Source: Adiantum capillus-veneris (taxonomy: Eukaryota; Streptophyta; Polypodiopsida; Polypodiales; Pteridaceae). From it: DNA of 64,000 nt. A program made the translations under genes and the position numbers. The stretch covers positions 124,351,543 through 124,415,542 of the forward strand of contig CM043960.1 in NCBI GenBank assembly GCA_014529385.2, given 5' to 3'. The notes beneath the pieces are model-generated. The model was given only the letters and a program-made list of their open reading frames with translations, had not been told where the DNA came from and did no database searches. Positions 43,264 through 55,200 of the stretch are shown here, in pieces (position 1 is the first letter of the stretch; each line of letters starts with the position of its first letter).

Positions 43264-46254
43264 TTCTCGCCATCGCTCTCCCCCCAGCGCGCTGCGCTGC
43301 CCTGCCCTGCCTGCGTTCTGCCCCAGCGCGCAGCTGTTTCAGCGCCCTGCGAACCCGCCCCAGCCCACCTCGTCGCAGCACCTCAGCCCACCCGCCTGCC
43401 CGCCCCTGCCTCAGCCCGCCGCCCACCCTCCCTTGCTTCGCACTCCCGGTCCCTCCGCATCGCTACCCCCGCCCCCTCCCCCCGGGTCTTGCTCGGCTGA
43501 AATCGTCAATACTCTAGGCGTTCTCGGCGTGCTCGGCTAGTAGAGGGCCACCCCTCGTCATCGTCTTTTCGCCCTTCTTTACGGCAGCAGACACTAATGG
43601 AGGCTCATGCTCCACCTCATAGGGACTCTCACGAAGCCCCCTCGCCCGACCCCGCTGAGCCCACCATTCGACTTGCTCTCTCTCATCGACAGAGTTAGCG
43701 AGCCTAGTCCCAGAGGTGGAACGCCTTCAGGAGACTTCCGTTATCTGCAAAATTCTTGGCACCAGACCCAGCAGAGGAGAGTTACGTGATCTTCTCCAGG
43801 CCCACCTTCTCGCAGAGGTGGGCAAGATCTTGGATGTTCAGTTCCTCGAACGCGGCGACTATCAGATAGAGTTCGAGACTTCCAAGATGGCGTCCAAGGT
43901 CATCGTGATGAGCCCCTTGGCCATCCGAGCAGTTCGTGCCCACTTTCGACAATGGAGGCATGGTTTAATCCAGCTAGAGATGTTCTGGTAGAGGAGGCAG
44001 ACCTTTCCATCTCTGTCTGCTTTCCTGGTTTGAGGAGAGAGTACCTGCCACTTTTGTCCAGGATAGGCTCAGAGATTGGGACTGTCCTGGAGACACCTCG
44101 TACGGTAGCCTCGGTAGCTGCCAAGGCGGCCGGCATCCCCTTAGTATGTGTTCGGGTTAGGGACACCCACACTCCCCCGAAGGTCATCCTACTTCCTCGG
44201 ATGAGTGGGGGTTGGTTTCGATAAAGCGTGGAGTATTCGGGCCTCCTGAATTAGTGTTTCATTTGTCGTTAGATGGGCCATCTTGCGAAGGCCTGTCCAC
44301 GGAGGAGACCCCAACCTACACCACAGGCCCAACCCCAGCCCTCAAGGGCTGCCCAACAGCAGCAGAGAGAGTCACAGAGTATGCAGGCAGAGCCACCCTC
44401 CGAGCCTGGGGCTCAAGCGGAGGAGGGATGACAGCAGGTTCGTGGTCGACGTCGGTGGGGGCCACCGCGCCAACCTGGCACTCAGAGTGGTCCCCAGGGC
44501 CCAGGCTCCTGCCCAACAGCAATGGGTTCCTACGGGAAACAGATTCGACCCTCTTCAGTAGGACGAGGTCCCTGCTCTAGCCTCCACCTCAGCCTCACCC
44601 TCGACAACCCCTCCCCCCCCCCTTTCCGTGCCCCCTCCACCTTCTCCCTCTACCTTTCCATCTCGCCCTCCTCTCTCTACCGCTCCCCCTCGTGCCCCCT
44701 CTTCCCCTTCTCCCTCGTGCCCCCCTGTTCCCTCATCTCCTCCCGCTCAAGCCCCGCAGCCGCCCCAGGGGGCAGGGCACTCCTCGGCTGCTAGGAGATC
44801 TCTTGGCAGCGCTTTTGCCACTAGTCTTGGTGAGAGAGGGACAACCTTTCTTGCGACCCCCTCTTCTAGTGCAGACGTCCCCCTTTGCAGCAGTTCCTCG
44901 TGGTCTGACGAGCTTCGACATTCGTCGTTGTTGGGATTTCTTTGCCTACGACTTTACACGGTTTCTCGGCGACCCCTCACCAGACCTTGAGGCAGACTGC
45001 TTCAGAGTTCATATTCTGTTCCTTGCAGCTAGGGGGATAGAGGCCTTGGACGTAGCGGTTGGCTTCTCTTTTCTCCTATGCGGCGGGAGCCAGGCTGAGT
45101 GGTCTCTAGACTCATTGTTGGAGTGGCTGTAGACACAAGCCCTAGAGTTCTCTCACCACATGGGAGACCTAGGGGTTACAGACTTGCTTCGGACTCTGTG
45201 GCCGTTGGCCAAGTTTTCTGTGACACCTCCAGACGCAGCAGGATGTAGACACATTGTGGTTCACTTCTTTGCTGACATGCAGAGCCCGCCATGTTATGTA
45301 CACATACATGAGGACTCCTGGACAGAGGAGGTTGCTTTGCGCACGGCTCGTTCTACTTGGGCTTGGGCCAGACACTCTGTGCAGTCATGCCTATCTGGAG
45401 GACGCTCGGATGTGGATTACTCCCCATTCAAGCTTGCCTCAAAGATAGCACGGTTAGCTGTTGCGGCAACATCAGTTCTTTCTCGCTCCCCATGAGGATC
45501 GTCTCATGGAACGTGTAGGGATTAGGTGGGCCCAGTTTCAGCGTCAGAGGGGCCGACTGCGTTAGGAGCTTCAGCGATGCCTTGTGGGAGGAGAGATTGA
45601 CCTTCTTATGCTACAGGAGCATCATCTGGGAGAGCCGCATTAGACGTTGTGGTCAGCTTTTGTGTGGAAGATATGAGACTTTTTGGTCAGCTGCATTTGG
45701 ACCTGGAGACATCCAAGGCGTGGTATGTATGACTATTGCGGATTCTTTGCAGCAGGCCATTGTGGGCAGAGGGATTATTGTGCCAGGCAGGGCTCAGTGG
45801 ATCACTATGCAGGTTCAGGGTTGCCTTGTGGGTTTCCTAAACATCTATGCGCCCAATGTGGCGAGTGCACGTGCAGAGTTTTGGTCTCAGATTGTTCAGT
45901 CTCTGCCGTAGGCAAAGCAATGGTGCATTGGGGGTGACTTCAACTTGTTGGAGGACCCCTCTGACAGGATTGGAGGTAGCCATACTAGTGTGCATGGAGT
46001 TGAGTTGGCAGTTGGGCGAGGTTTTGTATGACTCTGCGGGTTTCAGATGTGTGGCAGCATTCTAGCTTTGTGAGGCTCCCAGACAGCCTGGCCTTCTCTC
46101 GTTCGGATCGTAGAGTGGTTGGAGTGAATTTATCTCGGATAGATCGCTTCTACACTAGTGACCACTTCTGTGACTTGGGTGGGACAGTTGGCATTCTGGC
46201 CGGGACTTCCTTTTCGGACCATGCACCAGTGATCCTCACAATGACAGATAGGCA

Positions 46255-46287
<33 letters not shown>

Positions 46288-49200
46288 GCACGATGCTACG
46301 CATCATGAGAGGGTCTTGTTGGACTCTGCACTCAGAGAGCGAGTTTTGGCTCTTTGGACAGAGAGCTTAGACATGTAGGATTCTCCTTCTGACAGAGTGG
46401 CCTCAGGACTTGCTCAGCTTAGTCGACTCTTTCTTCAGGAGTCCTTGGCTCGCCTGGCTGCAGCGAGAGAGGAGGAGCAGTGTCTCTGGCGGGGCGTTGC
46501 TTCCTTGCAGAGGATGTAGGAGAAGCATCTAGACGGTCCTTGGTTGGAGGAGCAGTTGCAGTAGGCTCGCCAGGAGCTTGTCAGCATGGAGGAGAGGCGC
46601 CATGAGTTTGCTTTCCATTGACATGCATCTCAGTGGACCAAGGTGGGTGACAAAGTGACAGGCACTTTCTTTGAGGCAGTGGGGCCCCGGCATACGCATG
46701 CCAAGGTTAGTCAGTTGAGGAGGCCCGACGGGTCAATTGCTTCAGAGCCAGAGGACATGCGTGCAGTTGCTACTGACTTTTATCGTGATCTATTGTCTGC
46801 AGAGCCTCAGTCAGAGCGTCACGATGCATGTTGAGAGCAGGTGTGGGCACAGATGCCTTGTCTTGTGACTGAGGAGATGCTCCAAAGGCTTGAGCTGCCT
46901 CTTCAGCTAGAGGAGCTACACGTGGCTCTTAGAGCACTGCCCCGTGGTAGCTGTCCAGGTGAGGATGGTTTGACTCCCAGTTTTTTCTTGTAGTACTGGG
47001 ACTTGCTTGGCTCAGATCTCTGCAGCGCTTTTCAACACATCTTGCACATAGGAGAGATGCCTGACAGCATGAGTGAGGGCCTGATCTACCTCATTCCCAA
47101 GGAGGGTGGCTCCTTGGATGAGATTCGACAGTGGCGACCCATCACCGTCCTCAACTCATCCTACAAAATTCTTGCCAAGGCTCTGAGTTTTAAGGATTCA
47201 GCCACTCCTTGAGAGCATTATACATGGGACACAGACAGGTTTTGTCAAGGAGCGTAGTATCCTTGACAAAATCTTTACTTTTTGGGAGGCTTCTGCCCTC
47301 GCGTGGCTTTGTGGTGAGGATCTGGTGATACTTCTTCTCGTTGAGAAGGCCTACGATAGAGTTGACTGGGACTTTTTGGAGGGCACTCTACGCAGGATGG
47401 GCTTCTCGGATGCTTGGATTAGAGGTGTGTCAGCTCTGTACAGGCAGGCACACAGTCAGATACTTTTGTCAAGAGGTAGAGGTGATCGTTTCATGCTCAC
47501 ACGATCGGTCAGACATGGCTGTCCTCTTGCCCTCTTCCTCTTCTTGTCTATGCTGAGGCGATGAGCAGATTTTTGGTTTCACAGCAGGTTGGTTTACGTG
47601 GCTTAGCGCTCCCTATTCGGGGAGATGAGCTATTGGATGCTGAGTTTGCAGATGACTCAGCCTTATACTTGGATAGCCAGGAGGCCAACCTTCACAGGTG
47701 TGAGCAGGCTCTTGAGACCTTTTGCTGTGCAATAGGCCCACTGATCAACTGGAGAAAGATAGTGGCTTTCTCGGTTGGTAGTGCTCCTATGCCGAATTGG
47801 ATGCCAGGTGCGGGTTTCACATGGATTCCCCCAGGGACTGCAGTTCGATACTTGGGCTGTCAGGTTGGCTTGGACTTGTCTCTCGAGCAGCAGATTGCTC
47901 CCCTCCTCCTGTCCATCAGGAGGAAGTTGTTGCATTGGAGCTCCGTACGACTTTCTCTGGCAGGCAGAGTTGTAGTGGCCAACCAGGTTTTGTTGGCTAC
48001 TATGTGGTACATCACTTCTTGTTGGATCTTTTCGAGTTCTTGCATTAGTCGGGTCGAGTGGCTGATCAGGAACTTCCTTTGGTCAGGGCGTGACACTCAG
48101 ATAGCTCGGGCCAAAGTGGCAGGGCAGGTCATCATTCTTCCTTGTTCTCAGGGAGGGTTGGGGATCATAGAACCAGCACATTAGAGCAGAGCCCTTCTAG
48201 GGAAGTTTATCGTTGGAGGACTTTTTCCAGGAGAGGAGCCCTGGAAGTAGTTCTTACTTCAACGGCTTAGTGATAAAGTGCCTCAGGTTGGAGGCCCCTC
48301 GCAACCTTCGACCAGATGGATTCTGATAGAGATGCGCAGAGTTGGCTTGAGCAGGAGAGTGGAGGACTGCCTCGCTATGAGTCTGCTCCGATCCTGGGAG
48401 CAGCTGCGGAGAGGCCTCGAGCAGCGTTAGCCTACTTGCACGGAGGAGCGCCTGAGACAGCCCCTTGTTTGGAACCCCATGGTTAGCACTCAGAGAGGCC
48501 ACTTGGTTGGTAGTAGGCCTCATGTTTCCTGGGGTCCCATGGTAGAGGGTCCAACATGCACTTTAGGTGGGCTATAGTTCTCAGGCTTGTTAGAGGAGCT
48601 GCAAGGCATCCAGTTACAGGGCATGAGACGGGTGCAGAGCATGTGTCAGGACATCTCAGAGGCAATACCAGCTGAGTGGCTCGCTCCTCTCGAGTCAGCA
48701 GCTCCCAGATGGATCAGGGCCTTCACGCGACTGGAGGTTCTCATCGCAGTTCGGGCTTGCTCAGAGACTGTACCCTCCCTGTTTTTCGAGCTACCTACAA
48801 GGTGAGGGTTGGTTACTCCGAGTTTCAGTAGAGGCCCCACAGGTGGCAGAGTGCTGTTTTCAGAGGATCCGAGTTGTGGGCATCTGTGGGAGGACCTGTG
48901 TCATAGATCTTGACCCAGCAACTCTAGAGATTGGCTAGAGGCTCTCATCGCAGTTCGGGCTTGCTCAGAGACTGTACCCTCCCTGTTTTTCGAGCTACAA
49001 GGTGAGGGTCGGTTACTTTGAGTTTCAGTAGAGGCCCCACAGGTGGCAGAGTGCTGTTTTCAGAGGATCCGAGTTGTGGGTGTCACAGAGTGATGACGTG
49101 CCGGACAACAGAAACCCTAATTTCTGCCAGAAACCCTAAAATTCCTGCAAACCCTAATTTCTGTCAGAAACCCTAATTTCCGGAAATCGCGGAGGCTGAA

Positions 49201-52200
49201 TTTTTTTTTTTTGGAAAAATGATGAGCAACGTGAATTTTTCTTTTTTTTATAAAAAAAGAGAAAAAGACTCTCTAAGAGCGAGATAGAACTGATGCTTTT
49301 TATTTTAAAAGCTTTTGGGGCTCTGCCTTTGGGCATCCCTTGTAATCTTTAAATTAGTGGTGAGGGCCTCACTTCTCAGAGCATCTGGACGCAGAGTCTG
49401 AGAGTGAAACCCTAACCGCTCTTTTGTACTTTGATGATTGATTAATATAAAAAGAAATGCCGAAAGGGGCGCCAGTCTTTGGGGCCAATATCTCTAGGCA
49501 CGGAACTCCGCTGGGCCAGTGCAAATCTATTGTGATTTGTGAATTGTTTTGAAGTGGTTATTTGGTGCTGTCGCGATTGATTCTTGACTTGGAGTGTCCA
49601 AGTCTGTTACAGTGGTATCAGAGCACGGCCGATTTCTCTTCTACGGGAAATCCGATCCTCGAATTTTTTTTCCGCGGTACCTATGGCTTCAGGCAATGAT
49701 CAGTCGACTCCCTCTGCATCTGGAGATGCGGGTTGGGATCACAACGAAGATTCAGACAGAGAGTATGGCCCGCCTCGGCCTACTCAGGCGGAGCAAAGAG
49801 AGATGGAGCGTCGTCAATTGATTGGCGATGCAACAAAGATGATGCTCAATTTTTCCAAGGACCCAAAGATGGCAAAATATATGAACCAGACCTCTTTGGA
49901 AGAGGTACAGATGGAGTGGCAGAGAACCACAACACCACTCCCGAAACCCGCTCTCAAGAAACCTTCTGCCTCCAAGAAATATACGGAGAAGGAACTGGAG
50001 AACGTGGTTGATACACGGATTGCTCAGCTTTTTGACGCGCAAAAGAAAGCCAAAAAGCACGGCAAAAAGCAGAAGAAAAGCACTGACTTTCTAGGTTATT
50101 TGGGTCGTCAGTTGACTTTTGACAAGGCAAAGAAACAGAAGAAGCGTGTTCGATTTGAAGGAGTACCCAGTTCTTCTTCTTCTTCTTCTTCTGACAGTTC
50201 TTCTAGCTCTTCAGATTCGAGCGAAGAAGACAGAAAAGGTAAAAAGCGAAGCAAGAAACAAAGCTTCTGAAAGGGCAAGAAGAAGGCTACATCTCGCCCA
50301 GAGACTGACAGTTCTACTGAGGACTTGTCTACAGACAGCTCAGATTCTGATCATGGAAACTTTTATGCGAACAACAAGAATTTTTACAAAGCCAACCAGT
50401 ATGACTTTCTCGAAGATGAAAGCAAGAAAGTCCGAGAGTTTAAGGAAGGTGGCCACTCGATCAAGTTTGATACTTTTCAGGATACTCAGATGCTTCGAAG
50501 GCTTTGTCTTTTATACAGCAGTTTGACATCGATTTCGCGAGAGGACGCTCTTCAGAGCCTCCAAGATTCAGAGAGCTGCCTCTTACCTTAAGGGGAATGC
50601 TTGTACTTGGTGGTCCACGCTTCTTTTAAACAAGACTGCACCAGTTACATGGCTGAAATTTAAGAGGCTTTTTATTTCTTCTTGGTTGACGCAAGAGTTT
50701 GAACGAGATATACGAGCTGCTTGGAACCATCTTCGGATGACCAAGAGCGATACAGTAAATACTTACTGTGAAAGATTCTGGAGCTCTTTTCTACCCGCCT
50801 CTTCATTCAAGAAGATCTCGTTTAGAGAACAGATTGAGCGGTTTACCTTGGGTCTACCTATAGAGATCCGAGATCACTGCTTGGAATAGAAGTCAACTTC
50901 TATTCAGGAGTTGATGAGTCATGCGAAGCGGGGCTTTGCCATTCACTCTGGCAGTCTGACCTACCCCACAGATGAGGCCATGACACAACGAGCCGAACAG
51001 ACTTCTGGGAATGAAAGTAGAAAGAAAAAGAGCAACCCAGAGAAGAAGGATGCACGACCCAAGTTTACTCCTGAGGAGAGAGCTCGCTTCATCAGAGAGG
51101 GGAAGTGCTTTGGATGCGGGGAACATGGACATATCTCCGCGAAGTGCCCTAATAAGGCACAGAAAGAACAGAATGATAAAGACGACAACAGGCCTCAGAG
51201 TTCGAGAGCAGCTGAGGAATGTGGCAAAAAAGGTAGATAGAAAAGCAGAACTGTTACCACATGGCGTGGGACCTGCACCGAATCTAATGAATGAAAGTAC
51301 AAACTTTGCCGCTTTTAGGGCAAAGTGAAGGATCAGGAAGCTCTTTTGAAGGAGCCAAGGCCAACTTCTTTTCACTTGGAATTGGCGGCTCGATTTGGAA
51401 TTACGCCCGATAGACTGACGCCACAGGCGGAGGTAGTTCGACTGGCACCCGGATGGGATGTTGCCATTACACCGAGCATTGGCAAACTTCGTTTGCAATG
51501 ACAGGGGTGTTCAGGGCACGCGAGTGACGTTCTACTCGGGATCCCTTGGTACCACAAGAACTACGCCGTGGTTGACTACCGGGCCGAGAAAGCGACTTTG
51601 ATAAATGAAGGGCTTAGAGATTGTACTTGATGAACTTCAGTTTTCTTACTCATTCTTTTGGGAGAACTGAACGATGGATAAAGGTTGAATATGTTTTGAC
51701 CTGAAGAAAAGAACGCTAAGATTTTTTCTCCACGCTCATGCCGATCGCTTCTGAGAGGGCCTGAAGATCATACCATTGATCTGATATCTGGAAGCACGCC
51801 ACCGAATCGGCCACCTTATCGTGTGAGCCGAGTACAGAATGAAAAGATTATGAACCAAGTGAAAGACCTCTTGGAAAAGGGTCTTGTCCAGCCTAGTACT
51901 TCACCGTATTGCTCTCCAATGTTGTTGGTTTTGAAGAAAGACGGATCTTGGAGAATGTGCATCGATTATAGCGCTCTCAACAAAATCACCATCAAGAACA
52001 TATTTCCGATTCCTAGGATCGATGATATACTTGACAGGTTACAGGGATCCTCGTGCTTTAGCAGGATTGACTTGAAGAGTGGATATCATCAGAACAGGAT
52101 AGGGCTAGGAGATGTCTACAAGAAAGCTTTTCGAACGACTTTTGGGTTATTTGAGCTTTTGGTGATGCCTTTTGGCTTAACCAATGCTCTTGCGACATTT

Positions 52201-55200
52201 AACCGGTTGATGGACAAGATTTTTCGAGAGTACAGGCTATTTGTTGGCACTTTCTTTGACGACATCATTGTTTTCTCCAAGAATGAGGCAGAACACAGAG
52301 ATCATCTGCGTCAAGTCTTTCAGGCATTACGAGATCACACGCTAGTGATTAATGCAAAGAAAAGTGAATTTTTCCTACCAGAGATTCACTTTTTGGGACA
52401 CATTGTGTCTGCAAGCAAGAGTGCAAATGGACTCGGCCAAGATAGAGACTATCCGTGATTGGCCCGATTTGAGGAATGTCCATGAAGTTAGAAGCTTCTT
52501 GGGACTGTGTTCGTACTACAGGCGGTTCATACGAAAGTTTGCAGAGGTTGCTTCCCCTTTGCATACCTTGACACAGAAAGGAGTACGTTTTTCGTGGGGA
52601 CCCATAGAGGTGACTGCCTTTCGGACATTGAAAGAGAATTTAACTACGGGACCTGTTTTGACTTTGCCGGACTTGCAGAAGTCATTTGAAGTGTATTGTG
52701 ATGCTTGTGGTCGTAGTCTGGGTGCGGTCTTGATGCAAGAAGGCCATGTCATAGCTTACGAGAGCCGTTTGTTCTCTAGGCCGGAGATGACAGCACAGAT
52801 CTATGAGAAAGAGCTTTTGGCGGTTATCCATGCTCTTACTCAGTGGCGGCATTACCTACTGTGAGCGGATTTTATTGTCTTTACAGACCATAAGAGTTTG
52901 CGCTACTTCTTGTCACAGAAGCAGCTTTCGGAAAAGCAGATGCCGTGGGTGAACATCTTGTCATAGTTCCACTTCGAGATTGTCCATGTGCAGGGACAAA
53001 AGAATGTGGTGGCAGATGCTTTGTCTCGGAAACCGTCGGTTCTGGCTATTTCCGCGATACATCATAGGAGCTTCAAGGATATGGTCAATCATTGTGCCAC
53101 AGATACAAATTTTGCAGATATTTTCACACAGATACGAGATGGGGAGACAGTAGCTGGATACTCCCTTCGGGAAGGCTACTTGATGAAAAAGACTATGTTG
53201 TGCGTTACACAGCCGTTGAGGGAAAAGGTTATGACTGAATGCCACTGTCCACCTTTTACGGGTCACCGTGGCATTGCTACCTCCATGAAAGGGGTAGAGA
53301 GATATTTCTTTTGGCGGAGACTCAAGAAGGATGTGGAAGAGTTTGTGCGCAGTTGCTTGGTATGCCAGAAGGTCAACTTTGACAGGCATAAGGCACGGAG
53401 ATTGTTCTAGCCTTTACCCATACCCACCCGCCCCTAGGAAAATATTGAAATGGATTTCATTTTTTTGATCTCCCGAGAACACAGAATGATCACGATGATT
53501 TTCCGATTGCATGGCACGTCGGAGATGATTCTCTCCGACAGAGACCCCAGATTTATGAGTTTGTTTTGGAAGGCAATTTGGGAGAACATTGGCACGCAGT
53601 TGCAGTTCTCGTCATCGTTCCAGTTGGAGACTGACGGGCAATTTGAGGTTGCCAATTCAGTGATTTTAGATTTATTGAAGTCTTGTATCTCGGATCAGAA
53701 GACTCAATGGGAAAAGAACTTACCTTTGGTGGAATTTGCCTACAATAACACGATACACTCTTCGACGGGGAAGATGCCATGTGAGATTGTTGAAAGTGCT
53801 GCGAAGGTTCCATCCTTCCTGAGCACGAAAGATTAGAAATTTGAAGCGGATGAATATTCACGAGATTTGGATAGGGCTTTTGCCAAGGTTCGCGAGACTT
53901 TGCAGGAGTCTCAAGAACGATAGAAAAAGGTAGCGGATCTCCATCGTTGCGACTTGAAATTGAAGGAGGATGATTGGGTGCTCTTACGTTTTGAGAAGGC
54001 ACGCCTACGAAAGAAAAAGGGAAAGGAGAGGCTTTTTCCAAAGCTTAGTATGCGATACTACAGACCTTTCCAGATCACTGACAAGATAAATGATGTCTCC
54101 TTCCGATTGAAACTGCCAGATACTTGGAGGATTCATAATGCATTGCATGTGAGTCTCTTGAACCCTGTTAAGGGTGATGTGCCTGATGATGGGGAGCCTG
54201 ATGAGCAACCCGAAGTGGAAGAAAACGAGGAAGTCCTTGTTCCTGAACAGATTTTGGCACATAACGATACGAAGAAAGGTAAAGTCCGAAGGCGTGTTCT
54301 TGGTTAAGTTCAAGAACTTTCCTGCATTTGATGCGAAGTGGATGGAGGAGGAGGACCTAGCAGATACTCCTCGGATTGTGAAACTTTACCTCGATGTTTT
54401 GGTTTAGCATAGTCTTCTCCAAACGGAACCCAGAATTCAGCTTGGCCGGAGATCTGGTGCAGTGGGATGCACAAGAGGGAAGTCACTCCGCTCCCTTGTC
54501 AACAGATGCCTTGATTTTGATACTAAAGTCACTGATGTCTCTTTGAGCTTCAGGGGTACTGAGAGCTGACAGTATTTTGTTGGATGACTTTATGAAATGG
54601 AATTCCTGATAATGATATTGATTTGTTCTTGACTTCTTGTGAGTGCAGGAACTGATAGCCGAAATGACTGTAGCATTTTGGTCTGATTGATCTCGAATAG
54701 ACATGGTTGCAATAGGGGTTAGTCAATCGGACATCGATGAGGTCCCGATTGGACCTAGATGTGATTGCTAGCTACATTGCCAATAAATCATGGTCTAAGA
54801 TCCGAATGAATGTTGAATGTCATGTGATGTCTGGTGATTTCCTGTGATGTCGTGTGAGGTGACTGTCGATTTTGTACATGTGCTAGATGTGTGTTCCTAG
54901 TACGTAGGTACTAACAGTCAGTGTCTGCTAAGACGGTTTATGGCTTTTGTCGGTTTTGCTGTTGTAATCGCGGTCGATTACAATGCTTTCAAGAGGGGGG
55001 TATGTCATAGAGTGATGACGTGGCGGACAGCAGAAACCCTAATTTCTGCCAGAAACCCTAATTTCCGGAAATCGCGGAGGCTGATTTTTTTTTTTTTGGA
55101 AAAATGATGAGCGATGCGAATTTCGCTTTTTTTTATAAAAAAAGAGAAAAAGACTCTCTAAGAGAGAGAGAGAACTGATGCTTTTTATTTTAAAAGCTTT

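Larger units (their letters stand above)
45492..49080 (+). pseudogene. LINE1 ORF2: endonuclease and reverse transcriptase, broken
   Basis: Begins [13 protein letters not shown] at 45492, the endonuclease start with a TAG. Then [51 protein letters not shown] and [11 protein letters not shown] (about 46214-46246). Reverse transcriptase: [90 protein letters not shown] and catalytic [10 protein letters not shown] at about 47645. Downstream [30 protein letters not shown] and [10 protein letters not shown] are typical of plant L1. Frame changes occur near 45525, 46020, 47190 and 47545. Continues after gypsy A+ at 55502. Confidence 0.8.
49081..49611 (+). repeat. 5' LTR of gypsy A+
   Basis: Starts TGTCACAGAG and ends GTTACA. 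Four AAACCCTAA motifs at 49112, 49131, 49149 and 49168, a TATAAAAAG box at 49445-49453, and AATGCCGAAAGGGGC (49456-49470) just beyond it. Confidence 0.92.

Noticed and set aside
43183..43500. Pro-rich ORF and its antisense Gly-rich ORF
   Set aside because: They translate a 54-base poly-C run and GC-rich LINE1 leader.
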